NCBI GenBank assembly: GCA_905331475.1
Contig: CAJNYU010003659.1
Location: forward strand, 62,001-126,000
DNA from: Rotaria socialis
Taxonomy: Eukaryota; Rotifera; Eurotatoria; Philodinida; Philodinidae
Direction of reading: 5' to 3'
Length of the DNA: 64,000 bases
Made by a program: the position numbers and the translations under genes. Positions 34,822 through 51,330 of this stretch are shown here, piece after piece. Positions within the stretch are counted from its first letter, which is position 1, and every line of letters starts with the position of its first letter. The notes beneath the pieces are model-generated. The model searched no databases. It was given only the letters and a program-made list of their open reading frames with translations, and had not been told where the DNA came from.

Positions 34822-35439
34822 TTATTTTTTAAGTGCTACTTTTGTTAACTTCATTGAGAGGCTATGCCAAAAAACAGCACAACTTATAGCGTATAGAATT
34901 GTTTCTATTTGATCAATGCCATGATAAATTAGTAGACTTGGGGGATTTTCTCGAAACTTGAACATATTGAATAGCTGTTTGTCAGATTTTGTCACAAATG
35001 AACGATATCGACCACAATTCATATTGATTATACGATAAGCAGGTATGTATGATCGGAGTACAACATTTCGAAAAACATTTTCAAGAAGAGAAAATATTTG
35101 AATAAATTTCATGATATCATTTTTCTCTAATTTCTTTCTCTCAAACTGCTACTCCCAAAAAGAAAATATATATTTTACTGGTTCGAACATATTTCTAGAG
35201 GATAATAGGCTCCTCCAAATATCAATATGAATATCGTCCATTTCTTTGCATAGACAACCAATTAGTTCAGAGTCACTTTCACATAGTTCAACTGCTTTGA
35301 TATAACCTGTAGGTGTTAAGAAATCCTTGAAAACGAAATCAAATTAGTTAAATTTCATTTAAAACTTCGACAGTTGTCATACTTTTGATTCAAATGGTTG
35401 TTCATTGTTCTTAATTTTCGAGCTCGAATTTCTTGGCAT
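34822..35439 (-). CDS. Unrecognised 175-residue protein
   Basis: The best model has three exons (35383-35439, 35179-35325, 34822-35145) and starts MPRNSSSKIKNN. The second intron would be only 33 bp (35146-35178), ending TAGCAG. Using the next acceptor instead puts the downstream frame out of phase. The product is helical, with a hydrophobic patch near the C-terminus (ILYAISCAVFWHSLSM) but no clear signal peptide. I do not recognise a family. It sits head-to-tail upstream of TCF25 and divergent from the BRE1 gene. The short intron makes the model less certain. Confidence 0.5.
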
Positions 35440-35848
35440 CGTATTCTACAAGAATAAATAGAAGTAAGGTAATTTCAAAATAACATAATTTTATATTTTT
35501 TCTCTTCTATTATTGTACTATCATTTCTCATAATCTTCCTTCCAACTATTGAAAATTATTAATTCAACCAATAATAAAGAAGAAGATGTCACTGTGATCA
35601 ATCTGTTTATTTATACACACTATGTACGTCCATCATCCCTTTATTCTGTGAAAATTTCTCTAGTGAAAAGTGAAGAAGCAAAATTAATACTCCTAGGTTA
35701 GTCTATGTAATTCTTTTTTATATTCATATCTAAAATATAGGCTGGTTTGATTATATTTCTATATGATATAAAAATCAATTTTTGATTTTTTTCCTACTAA
35801 CATTTTATTTATATAACTTTGTTTATAGATTAATCTATTATTGTAAAT

Positions 35849-38800
35849 ATGAGCGACGTGGCTGGTGCGTCTAGTAGTACAAGTTCAAAAAAATTAAATT
35901 CTCCCACATCATCCAACAAAAAACGTACATCATCAGATGCTGGTCTCGATGATACAACTGACAATGATAACCAAAGCAACGGTAAACGTGTTGTTGTCTT
36001 TGAACCATTTAAACTAATTGATGTACAGTCTGCTGTAAGTAATGTTCTCTTTTCTTTCTTCAAAGACGCCAATTTTGTTTTCTGTAGGAAGAACTTGATG
36101 CAAAACTTTTACTCATTCAAAATAAAAAATTATTTGAATGCGTACAAAACTGTCGCAAGGCAGAAGTTGAATGGAAAGCAAAAATAGATCAATTAGAAAC
36201 AAATAAAGCTAGTGTTGATTGTAAATGGAGTATGATCGATCTTTATTGGACTCAAGTGAATATTTTAGTCGATTTCATAGAGAGATTATAGGTTTAATTT
36301 TAGCTTGATGAAAATATTCGTCGTTTACTTGAACGATTTGATGCAACGACATCAACAGATGAAAATAGTCAATCACCATCGTTAACAAATAATGAAACGA
36401 CATCTAATAGTAATGATAATAACACAATAAATTCAAATACAAATAATGATCGACAATGTGAAGAAATTCGTTCATATATTCATCAATTAAATACATGGTT
36501 ACGTGAAGATCTTGATGTTCATCTTAAGCAACGCTTAGATTTTTCTACGAAAGCTATTGTTAAACTTGTACGAGTTTTTGATAAGTATGTTTTAGAGAAC
36601 TATTTTTTATTATTAATTTGGTTTGACTAATATACAATTATTTTTTGTGATAGTTTATCGGATAAATTTCAACGGCTATTTACTTCGATCAATTCTTCTT
36701 CATCAATCGGTGAATCGAATTCAATTCCAGGTAAAATTTCTATTTTATGGGTTCAAATTGAAATTGCGTTTCGGTCTGAGATTAATTTTTCTATTGTCAT
36801 TATTTGGATTTAACATAGATAAATGAATTTTTCTTTTATTAAGTCATGAAATAATTTTCTTTATTTAAATCCTTTTTTACATTTTGTAAAACTAAGTTCA
36901 TAAGAAGAAATTGATAAAAGGAAAGATAGGTTTTAAGAATTCAAGTTAGTATGTTATTATATTTTCTTTAAATCCTTTCATAATATCATTTTATTTTTTT
37001 ATCATGAATACTGCAATATTGAATAATCGAAACTCCTTAATGTTCAGTATACTGTAATGAGAAAATCTGTTGGAACTTTTCAGAGGAAACTTCTGCCGTT
37101 CAGTAGAATTAATGATGAGTCAGTAAACATAGCACCGTTTATTTTATTTGCTGAGCTATGAAACTGGTTTTACTGAATTCCTTCAGAATATTTCAATAAA
37201 AAAATCGAATACTGTTATTTCTAGTTGAATTTTAGACCATCAGGAAATCTGATGAACTTCATCATACAACGGCATTTTCGACTAGAATGAGTATTTGCTT
37301 TAGATCTGCATATTCTTTCCTGTTTGTATTACATACTATTCTACGAGCATGTTAAGAATTCTAGTCGAGTCTTTTGTTGTTTGATAAAGATCATCAGTTC
37401 TCTTTATAGATTAGAATTCAAATTGAAATAGTAAAATTTAATTTGCAATGATATATCCACGAGTAGCTTAGACATTTGAGAATAGCTGGTCTAATTCAAC
37501 AGGAAATAAAATTATGCTAAATATTTTTCGCATGGTAGAGTCTATCTAATCGGGCAATTCTCGTGTTAAAAGTTCTTAATCATTTCTAGAGACTCACTTG
37601 AAACTTAAATAGCATAATTTGATTATAAAATATTCTATTTTGAAAAACAAATTGATTTAGAATGTACAAATGAAGTTTATAAAGCTCTTGTGGAACGAAA
37701 TACAAATCTTGAACGTGAAAATGATCGAATACAACGATTAAATACAACTTTACAAAGTCGTATTCATGAAATAACTCTTCGAGTAAAATTTATACAATTA
37801 TTTATCTATTCTACTAAACATAAATTAAATAATTTTCAATCTACTTTTAGTGTTCAGACTTGAATAACCAACTAGTTCTTCAAGAAGAACAGTTACTTGA
37901 AAAAACATCTCATTTATCGGATCTCGAATATGAGTTCGAAAAATCCCGTAGTAAAGAAACAAAATTAGAGCGTTCATTAGCAGATGCAATTACAAAGCTA
38001 GAATGTGATCGATTGAAGTCTCAAGCAAATGATATCAAACATGATCCAGACTCGAATCCAAATAGTTCAAATAATAATACAGTAGTTATTGCTGAAAATA
38101 AAGTAAACTACTTTTTTTTCATTCAAATCGAATCTAATTTAATAAATAAATATATTTACTTTTATTCTAGTATGCGGATCTGCAAGCAGAAATAGAAGAA
38201 TATAAAGAATTAGCAGCCAGTCGTCTTGTTGAATTAGAAAAATTAATGAGTGATCATGAAACAACGAAAAGAGAAGTGGAAGTACTTAAAAACAAAGTAA
38301 ATTCAATAAAATATACTTAGGGAGTATCACAAATAGTGAGAAAGATATGAAAATTCATTATAGAAAAAAATTAAAATCCATATCCTTCATTTTTATAATA
38401 TTAGATCTTATTATGCTGTTCGTGCATGCATATTTTGTTTTCGGATATTTTGCTCGTCTCATCTATACATATAACGGTTTACAAGAAGTCCTGGAGATAA
38501 AAGCAAAATCATGAAGTTTCATGGGATTTTTTGTTTCAGGCATTCTATGATTTTAGTTTTTCAACTTAACCAAGTAAAATCTAAAAGGTGAAAACAATTA
38601 GAAATCGTTACATCATGGTTAAAGCAAGTTTATGAATTCTTTTCAGTAAGAAAAAAATTAATATAGAACACGTTGATTAAAGGGTTTCAATCAATGGAAT
38701 GGACTATGGATAATCAGTCCACTTCTTTTGAAATATTTGATGAAATAAAAACTTCATGAATTTATTCATATATTCTATTTTTTATCCTCTCCGTGGCTTT

Positions 38801-41800
38801 TCTTTTTTTGGCGCATCGTTATATGTGCAAACTAGTAGAAACTGGAAGAGACAAGAAAATCTACAATGATCTAATATTATCATGAGGTATTATTTAAAAA
38901 ACTAGCACTCATGAAAGTTTGATTATTATATTGTTAGACGAAGTGCGATAAGTTATTCGAGAAAAGTAGAACATGTTTTTTATTAATAGTCTATACAAGT
39001 GCAAAACTTTTTCGAAATATGATTGCACATAAAAAATAATGCTTTATTGATAAATTTTTAGCTACGTTCATTGCCAGAAGAACTAATAAATGAAACACCT
39101 GAATTTAAATGTCTTCAGTCACGTTACACAGCTTTAGTCAATGAAAGTGTGCATTTACGGCATCAATTAAATGAGACACGAGAACTTGTTAAATGCACAA
39201 AAACAACGTACGACCATCAGTTTGAAAAAATTGAAGTAAAATTATATTTTATCCGAAGTAATTCATTTTTTCAAATTTTTCTTCAGCAAGAAGAATTTGA
39301 AAATCAGCGTAAATTAATTGCCAATATCGAACAAGTTGTTGCTGATTTAGCTGACGCCCGCCGTGAATATGATCTTCTTCAAGTTGAATATGAAAAAGTT
39401 CTTATTGCTAATCAACAATCAGGTTTACATTAATATTGTTGACATTTTTGTATTCAAATTTTCTTCTTTGCTACTCTTTTTCAGTACCAATTACGCGTGA
39501 AATGCGAAGTTTAATAAATCATTTACAAGCTCAATGCAAATTATATAGTTTAGAAGCAAGTCGTTGTAAAAAGCAGTGTAAAGAATTAGAAGAAGAATTG
39601 ACTAAACTTAAAGTTAAACAAGAAACAATTTTAAGTAATGGTCTTAATTCACAAATAAGTGTCAATGTATCAGAACCATCATCAAGTAATTCAATAAGTA
39701 TAACAAATCAACAACAATCGCCAATCAGTAAAGATGAAATAACAAATCCGTTTGCAACATCAACATCATCTATTATCAAAACTGAAATAATAACAAAAGA
39801 AGAGCCAATTGAAGGAGTACGTTTGTTGGTTTTTAATTACTATTATTAAGATAATGATTTTTCTTCTATTTAGAATGATGATAGTCGTTTGGGGGAAAGT
39901 CTATTATTAGATTTTGGTGATGTAACTGAAGGTGATTTAGATGATAGTTCAGCATCAAATGCTCTTTTACGCCTTTCGTCCAATGCAATGACAATAGAAG
40001 ATAAAGATGCTGAATTACGTACAATTAGAAGTGAAAATAAAAAGTTATCGGACATGGTTAAAGAATACAAAATATTATTAACTATGTATAGGTAAACTAG
40101 AAGATGATATTTTTAAAGTATGAAAAGTAATGATTAAAATTTTTGTAGAAGTGCACCTAAAGAAACACGAGATAAAGCAAATTTAATGACTTCGGAAAAG
40201 AAATTACGTCAAGAACTTGAAGAAACCCGAAATGAACTTAAAAAGGTTCAAAATTATGCCAAAACATTACGAAAAAAATGTAGTGAAGATGAAGTAAGTT
40301 AATCTTCTACAGCTAATAAAGAAAAAGAATATTTTTTTATTTAAAAAGAACAGATTACTAAGTTCGATAATTTTTTCGTAACAAAAAAACAAGTCAAACT
40401 GGTTCGGAATCGTTATTAATCTGTTTACTATTATGTCCGATAAAAGAAAAAAAAATAAAGTTTCATTTTCATCAAATTAGTCGCTTTTCTCCGTTATCTA
40501 TGTAGACAAACGAATGAAACAATTTAATGAAAATTTTAATCAGCCACATAATTATATATAAAGTCAAAAGACTTCCTTGTAAATCTTCTAACGAGATAAC
40601 AAAGGAAACCCATACTTATCGATTGAACTCGTACTAGACTGGTTAGGACAGCTGAATGAGACTTGAAAATGACTGACATGATTGGCGCTCATTAGCCTTT
40701 ATAGACAATTGATAATTCTTTTACTGAATTTGTTAACTTACTTTTAGTTGTTCTTTTGATCGAATTGTTGTATTTTGTAAAAATAAAGAATTTATTCTTA
40801 TGGACATCGTATAAAAATCAAGTATACTTTAAAATTGAGTATCTCAACTGATGATTCTTAGTTTTGATTGAAATTTACAAGATATTCTATCTATTGTTCG
40901 AGTTATATATGAGTACAATTTTACATTAAAATTTCGCTTTCTAATGTTGTCGGTATGCACCTAAGAATAAGTCAAACGGTTCAGTAAAACAATAATAAAT
41001 TGGCTACAAAAGCAAAGAAAGAAAATTTGTTTTTTGCAAGATTGTTCTATATTAGTTTTATCAGTTCTGATTGAGTTATAAATCAAGTATTTTCCTTATA
41101 ACGATTTTGACCATGAATAATTTGGTTGTAATTATTTTTGAGGTTCAAAGCAAAATGCGATCATGTCAAGACACGATTCGTGATCTTGAAAAAAATTTAG
41201 AGACACGTAAACAAGAAGAAGCAGCATTACTCAATGAAATTGAAGTAACAGGTCAAGCATTTGAAGATATGCAAGAACAAAATAGTCGTTTATTATCTCA
41301 ATTACGTGAAAAAGATGATGCTCATATAAAACTAATGGTTGAACGTGTTAAATTACAACAATCACAAAAAGTTATGTTGGACGAAAAAACGGTTTTAGTA
41401 CAACAAGCAAATGTTTTACAAGAACAACTTGATGCACAAGTCAGTAAAAACAATGTTGAAATAAGAGGATTTTTTTATATTCATACTTTGCTTTTTAAAG
41501 GTAATGATGAATCAAAAATATGAAGAAACAATTTCATTACTTCGTAATAGTGTACATATACTTGAAAAAGAATTAAGTATGATGCATCAAACATTAGATG
41601 CTCATAAACGAAAGACAATTGAAAGTGCACAAACATCAGCTGATTTAAAACTTCATCTTGATCGATATCATGCGCAATTAAAAGAAGTTCAAGAATTAGT
41701 TGCTGAAAAATCAGAAGCACTTGAAAAACAAAATTTTAAAAACCGACGGTATATTAGAAAACAAATATATACAAAGCTTCCATTATATATAATGCGTTTT

Positions 41801-42100
41801 TTTCTCATTGATAGAGTACAAGAAGAATTAAAAAATCTAAATCGAAAATTGGAACGAATGCGAAAATTAGAAATGGCATCAAATAAAGATGAAGTTCTAT
41901 TAGAAGAGATACGTGAATATAAAGAAATTCTTCGGTGTCCAGCATGTAAAAATAAACAACGTGATGCAATACTTTCCAAATGTTTTCATGTTTTTTGTTA
42001 TGATTGTCTCAAATCAAGATATGACTCACGTCAACGAAAATGTCCCAAATGTAATACAGCATTTGGTCAATCGGACATGCATAAAATTTGGTTGGTCTAA
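35849..42100 (+). CDS. BRE1-type E3 ubiquitin ligase (RNF20/RNF40 orthologue)
   Basis: Fifteen exons join in phase to 1015 residues (human RNF20 975). The start ATG (35849) leads into a Ser-rich leader, then the Bre1 N-terminal helix, LLLIQNKKLFECVQ, and LYWTQLDENIRRLLERFD. Long coiled coils follow. The C-terminal RING is intact: CPACKNKQRDAILSKCFHVF, then CYDCLKSRYD, RKCPKCNTAFG and the end HKIWLV. The Cys/His ligands are in the C3HC4 order and the tail length is as in RNF20. BRE1 monoubiquitinates histone H2B during transcription. Three introns are long (36731-37660, 38297-39061, 40294-41142) and hold no recognised element. IKTE near KEEPIE in exon 10 matches a sumoylation consensus, noted only as a pattern. 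Confidence 0.95.
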
Positions 42101-43172
42101 TTGTATAGTTTCTCGTTCATTTTCTTTCTTTTTAATTTCTTTTCGTCGTTTTTTTTCTTTTTTTTTCGTTTCTTTGTCTTCGATCGATCACATATGTCAT
42201 CAATTACTATTATTATTATTACCATTATCATCGATCAAGGTCTAACTGTTGTTCCTATTCTTCTTCCTTTTTTTTCTCTTTTCGTTGTTTAAATGTTTGC
42301 CTGTGGAAAAAAAAACATAAAATAAATACATGACGAAGGGATGAAAAAATTCATTTATCCAGTAAGAAATTCTATTAATAGATATAAGAAAATTCCTTTA
42401 AGCAATAATTAACATATTATGGATCACAAGGATATATAGTGGGAAAAGAAATGGCATGCACGGCGTCGATAGACAGAATGACATCAAAGCATACTTGAAT
42501 TAATATAAGTTATAAAACGTGCGTAGGCAATATCTTTATCAGTAAATAAGATACTTTTCGGTTGAAGAAGATAGCTCAAATATGTTTTGCCTTGAGGAGA
42601 TGAAGATAGAATGAAAAATTTGATAATCAGCTGCCATTGTAACTCATATATATATATATATATATATATTAGTAATTTTTCAGCTTTGTTGTTGAAAATA
42701 TCACCATCAAGTAAAAAAGAGAAGCGAGCAAATAGTTTAGATAATGCTGATTATTGTAGGAAATGGTGGAATCAATCAATATTTGTATATCAGTGATGTC
42801 ATATTGTTTGTTTAATTATATTTATTTGAATGTTAAATTTTGAAGAAAAATTTTTCATGAAGAAATATATTACCAAACACTAGCTCAACAGAAAACTATG
42901 CGAATAAAATCGAGAACATTATTTTGCATTCATTTCTGGGAGCATAATATACAGAATGTCTCCTAGTTTATTCGTTTGACATTAAAACGAATATACAGTT
43001 TATTTAGTACTGGCTAGAGCTTAAAGAATAAGAATAATAAAAGGAAACGTTGTCAATAAAAAAATCTTCGTAGAATGATGATAGATTGTATGATTAATAG
43101 ATGGATGACTAGATACAGTTGGAAACAGTAAATGAATGAATACATTTTGATCTGCTTATAAAAAAAAACTGT
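42101..43172. other. Convergent intergenic region with a (TA)n tract
   Basis: This holds the 3' flanks of the BRE1 gene and the thiolase gene. A (TA)n run lies at about 42643-42670. Pyrimidine-rich tracts directly follow the BRE1 stop. The open frame at 42611-42796 is translation of the microsatellite and its flank. Nothing else is recognised. Confidence 0.55.
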
Positions 43173-45888
<2,716 letters not shown>

Positions 45889-46413
45889 TTATTTGCGTAC
45901 AAATAATGTGCCATCGTCAATCTCTTCATCACCATCATTGCTACCGAAAAGTGGTTCTTCCATTGCATTTGGATCAGTGATCAATGTATATCGTTTTGGT
46001 TGACGTTTTTTACGTAAACTAAAATAAAAATGATAGTATTGATTCAAAATAACACCGACTAATTTTTATTTGGAACAAAATTTGAGCAACGGTGTTTTTA
46101 TTTTTACTTACAAAAATGTTTTTATTCCAATGTACATTAAAACGAGACAAGTTATACCGCCAAGAACAATAATACCACGCATCAACGTGCCTCGATCCAT
46201 TTTTGAAAACACATTATTAATTATTTCTTTGCCTTGACTCAGAGGATTCTTAACAGGCGCTACTACTCCGGTACTATTCCCATTATTTGTTGTATTAGTA
46301 CTGGTTAGTGAACTCAAATTAGTACTATTTGGTAATGTTCTAATAGTTTGTGGTAAAGTTAGATGTAAAATTAAACTAACTATGAACGATAAATAGAAAT
46401 CACCAGTAGACAT
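45889..46413 (-). CDS. FAM174-like single-pass membrane protein
   Basis: Two exons (46112-46413, 45889-46018) give 143 residues from MSTGDFYLSF. An upstream in-frame ATG at 46434 is also possible. The order is: an N-terminal hydrophobic signal segment (LSFIVSLILHLTL), a Ser/Thr/Asn-rich extracellular stretch, one membrane helix (GIIVLGGITCLVLMYIGIKT), a basic stop-transfer KKRQPKRY, and an acidic tail ending DDGTLFVRK. This is the plan of FAM174A/B, including the acidic motif before TLF. FAM174 proteins are Golgi or surface membrane proteins of poorly known function. The match rests on layout and short motifs. Confidence 0.65.
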
Positions 46414-49400
46414 TATTCTTGCACAATGTGTCAATGAATCTAAAAAGAGTCGGAAAAATAAATTATAAACATGCGTATTTCTTTTATTTTACAACATATA
46501 AAACGAATAGCAGATATCAGAGACAAACCAGTCATATAAATTATGATTCAGAGAGGTTCAGAAAATGCAATTAAAGGTAAAGATAAATATACATATATCT
46601 TAACAGAGACACTTTTGTTAGTGTCGATTGTAGCGCCATCCAGTGTAAGACATACACATCTGACATCCCATCCCATGACAAATACTAGAGTTAAACGAAA
46701 GAGGACACTACCGTTCATCAGTAGAAAGTTCTATTTACTATCTATTTAAGTCTTTGAGTTACATATTACTTCAGAAGCTTTTCCTCGCCGATGTTTTGCA
46801 TACTATTTTCCATAAGAACGAATACAACTTGGTTCTGCCTGATCTGATCTCTATCCGAGGCAAAAAGAAAAGGGTCAAATAATTTCTATACTATTTTCGT
46901 ATGCGTGTCTTGCTTTTCTATAATTTTATTTGCAATTCTTTATGAATATTAGGCAAATTTTTAATACGATACTCTATTTTATTTAAATATTATTTTGTTC
47001 TAATATAGATTTGATCAATGGTGTAATCATTCTAAGGAAATTCTCGACGTTTCTAATACATTTAGTTCGACATTACACATATTCATTGCGAGTTCATAGC
47101 TTAGATTCTTGAGACTACACATCATTAAATGTTTGATACTTCGAACTTATGTTAAAATATTTCTTTTTTATACATGTTTTTCAACTGTTTGATAAAGTAT
47201 TAGATATTTTTTATGCATGTACATATTACAGGAAAAGAAACATATCGAGATGGTATACGCATTGAAAGTTTGCTAAAGTCTTCTAGTAGATTAAAAAGAA
47301 TTAACTTCATGGTTTGTATGCATATTAAGTTAATATGTTTTAATACGAATGTTATTGTAAGCATGCGTCTTGACTAATATTAAATGCATACTGATAAAAG
47401 AATAAATATTTAATGCTAATAACTACAGATGCTTTACTTAGGATTAAGCGATAACAATTCGAAGATCAAGCTGATACCACCTCACGTAGACAATAAATAA
47501 ACGCTTATCATTGTTCGAATGAAACAAAAAGAATAGTCTCTTGTCCATCATAAGCGTATCGAAGTGATGATCTAAATCTATTGAATTCATTTTACATCGA
47601 TCTTTCAGTTTCAACCGTTTAAAGCTTAACTATTTTTCTTATTTATGCACAATTGTACGATCGCAGATATTTACGGACTATTTGAAAAAGAACAATAAGG
47701 AAATAATGCTATTTTATGTAATCCTACGAAAAAAAAAATTGCGAATTGGAAATGATGACTAAAACTAATGTTGCTAGATTCAATATAAAAATCATGTAAT
47801 ACTGAAGAAGTTTTGCAAAAGAAAAACCAGAAAGATTTCATACGATCTGAAACCAAATATCTAGCACTTGATAACTGTAGATGATGAACATAATTAGTGT
47901 CGCCTTCGTTAGAATAGGTAGAGAAAGTATTGACGAATTTTGTGACATTAAATAGAAAAAGAATCGATATTCATTCGTATGCCCTTCATTACATTTTAAT
48001 AATGGTATATAATGACTATTTTGAATCACTGTCAAATCTATTGTTTATGATAAATGATATAAACCAACGTTGTTCACGAATATAATCTAAGAAACAGTTG
48101 ATTGTTACGAAAATCTTAGTGTTCTATGTTTTTTTTATGAATGCCTCTTGAGATCTCATTTTGTGGCACATGATCGGAACTAATATAGAGTACTTGAGAG
48201 AATCTTTCGTGTGATAAATTCTCTTGCTACTGTTAATATTAGAGTCCTGATGTTTCTTTTAGTTTGTTGAATTAAATTCTATATTTTGAACAAAATTTAG
48301 CGTAGTAATACATGGAAATCAAGGATCGGTCAAGTACATTTAGGATGGCAACATTTGTGATATTCAGTTGACATAATGATTAAAAATAGATCAAAATGAA
48401 TGATCTAAATTGCAAATGAAGATGAATCGAGAAATGAAAATAAAATTGAATAATTACTGTTGATTTTTATACTCGTCTAATATAGATCAAATTTAAAATG
48501 AATACAACAATTTCTACTGATTTCTTCGAAATTATAATTATCGTCGATAAGGACTTACATTGCAATTTTTTCCAAAACGTGAATCAAAAATAAAAACCAA
48601 GTAGAACTCGTTTAATTTTCAGTAAATGATCATTTCAATTTTATCAAACACTAGTCATACAATTTTACTTTTTCCCCCTACACAAAACCAATTCTATTCA
48701 TTAAATATAATCTGAATCTGTTTTTTTTTCAAACAAAATCTTTCGAAGATCTCAAATGAAACATTTTCAATAAATTCGAGAAATATAAATCAATTTTTTG
48801 GCCTAATATTTGAACAGATGTACTAGTGATTTTTGTGAATTTCTTGGTTGACTATTACCTGATTGAATCTTACGTCGCAATACAAAATTGGGCTATTTGA
48901 TTTGTTAGATTGATGGACTTGGATGAAAATTTTCCACCGACTTATTCAACACAGTGATGAACTACACAAAATCATTCGACTTACCACAATTCATTTTGAT
49001 TAGTGAGTTTCTCGGTAATCATAAACATCAATGCATTCAAAGAATCTACCTGTCGATGAAAGACATTTCTATAAATACAATATTAGATATATTGTTAATT
49101 TCGTATTATAAGTGTAAAAGAAATCTTATAGAATAGGATTCTCTTTATACGCATATTAAACACACATATTGATAGTCAATAAAAACATTTTATACAAAAA
49201 AGTATTGCGTATGCTTCTCGTTGATATTAGTTCAGTACCGTTGGCAAAGAAATATGTAAAAAAGAAACTAGCAGTTAGTAACATATTTGTCATTCATATT
49301 AAATAGAATAACAAAAAAGAGACGAAAACAAATAAATTTCTATTAACTCATACACAAGCGAGCACGAGAAGCGATAAACTTTTGAGTACAGAGACCATAT

Positions 49401-49473
49401 GATTCTGCATGGCAGAATCAGTCGTTTAGAAAAAGAAATAATCAAAATTACAGCTGTTTTTTCTCAGCAATGT
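46414..49473. other. 3-kb gene-poor region
   Basis: No exon with family motifs or good splice framing was found on either strand. All open frames are short and of low complexity (for example 46543-46749, 47671-47856, 48954-49136). No tandem repeat or inverted-repeat element was recognised. Confidence 0.5.
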
Positions 49474-50767
49474 TCATTCTGCACCTGCTGGCGGATCACC
49501 TAGAGAAGAAGAAACTAGTTTGCAAAAAATTTAAGAATCTTTTTATTTTCAACTACCAATTATACTAGGACCACGTCGAATATTTTTCTTGATTTCTGGT
49601 CGAGCTAACTGAAGACGCTTTAAAAATTCGTTGGTTTTATAACGCATATGTGCATGCAGGTATGCCTTAAAAAGACTATTTGTATAGCATAATATTTTAT
49701 AAGTCATCGATCTACGCATACTTTACAACATTTTATATGATAATGAAGATAATTACGAAGAGTATGAATAAGATTAATTGTATTGTCACGTGCAATTTCT
49801 TTTGTATGACTTGGAAACAGAACTAACAAAAGATTTTATGCATATTAAAAAAAGTCATTCAAAATTTCGAAATAAAAACGACTAACCAAAAGTTAAATAA
49901 CCAATGTTATCATCTATGCGAGCTTCATACATATCTTTTAATTCTTCTGGTGGCGTACGATAACTCACAATAACTTGTGGTGCTTGTTGAAATTGTCTTC
50001 GTCGTTCTTTAAATTCCTAAACATAGAAAATGCATATTGTAAAACTGAACGATTAATAATAGTAAGTTTTAGAAAATTTCGTACTTCCATAAAAACCCGA
50101 CCAATTATGTTATCATCTACGTCTTTAAATATAGTTGGAAAAATAACAATAACACGATCAGATGATGCATCAATATACATCGTTTCATCATCACGATAGT
50201 GTATAACAGCTCGTTTATGATTGCCATTTGTTGATTCTTGTTTCGTTTGATATTCAAAATGTTTCTCAAAAACAATCACAAAACGGTTTCTTTTAAGCAT
50301 CGCAATTTTACGAACAAGCGGTAGCCATGCATCATTACTATCACCTTTAGGTAATTGTGTATTGAAATCCAATGATAACGTTACATTATAACCTTCTAAT
50401 GGTCTTACAAGAAGATCACCATATTCTCAACGAAGAACCTAAATAAATAATATATTAAACAACTAGTATTATTATGAAAAAGAATATTATTATAGAACTA
50501 ACTTTATCTGTATTATGTTGTTCTAGATCAAAAAGAAACTTCAATTTGATACTTACAGTAAATGGTTTGTCGCGTGAACTCGTTATATGATAAAGTGCAC
50601 CATCAAAATCTAAAGTTATTTACAATCTTCTCTTACTGTCATATTTACTATTACTTACCGATAACATCAGTTTTAAGTTCAACTAATTTTTCTTTACGTA
50701 AAAAAGCTTCGATTTGAAGTGTTAATAATTCTTCAATGATTCGATTGTGTACTTCAAGTAGAATCAT
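49474..50767 (-). CDS. ARPC2: ARPC2 (Arp2/3 complex 34-kDa subunit) orthologue with an in-frame TGA
   Basis: Exons run from ATG at 50767 ([13 protein letters not shown]) to TGA at 49474 ([10 protein letters not shown]). Family motifs in order: [86 protein letters not shown] and [19 protein letters not shown], all as in ARPC2. All GT-AG joins keep phase. However, the exon starting at about 50439 begins GTT CTT CGT TGA GAA: a stop sits where relatives have Arg (KRVYG region), one transition from CGA. A weaker donor (GTTCTA) with an acceptor after TTGAG would skip it and keep the frame, losing about four residues. ARPC2 with ARPC4 forms the core that binds the mother actin filament. Confidence 0.85.
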
Positions 50768-51330
50768 TCTGAAAAATAGAAACTATTTGACTAAAATGGA
50801 ATATCTATAATGTGAACATGCTGATCCAATCTTATTTTTCTTAGAATATTTCTAATGAAGTTGCAGTTAGAAGATTCAATAATTCTTTAGTCAAAAATGT
50901 AAAATTGTTACGGAGAAAATATCTCGATTCATCAGTTATCTCTTGACTGATACTATGAGGTGTAAGTATATAATAAGTCAGAGAAGCTTGTGTAAATAAT
51001 TCAAGTCTGCAAGTTGATAATAAGTTTTCTCGGTAGTAATTTTTGTATGTAGTGCATGGTAGTGAGCAATGCCGGAAGTTAACAATGAACCTGCAGATTG
51101 TTAAGGGGGAAGATGTTCATGCTCAAAAAAGTATAAACTTACGTTTCATTTATGTTGATGAAAAATAGAAAAGTTAGCATGTCAAGAGATACTAATATTC
51201 GAGTTTCACTCGATTGTAAAATGCATCACGCAATGCCTATGTTGATTGGTTAACTAATTGCTTAGCCGGCTGAATATGAAACACTTTTCTGTAAAAGATA
51301 ATCACTCGTTTTCCTAATTAAGTTGTCATT
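50768..51330. other. Region upstream of ARPC2, 5' leader likely
   Basis: An acceptor (TTTTTCAG on the minus strand) lies immediately upstream of the ARPC2 start, so a spliced non-coding 5' exon probably lies here. No other coding signal is seen. The right end abuts the second copy of the ~1 kb direct repeat. Confidence 0.45.

Noticed and set aside
50345-50440. Selenocysteine recoding of the ARPC2 TGA
   Set aside because: ARPC2 is not a known selenoprotein, relatives have Arg here, and no selenocysteine-insertion hairpin was recognised. Mutation, error or alternative splicing is simpler.
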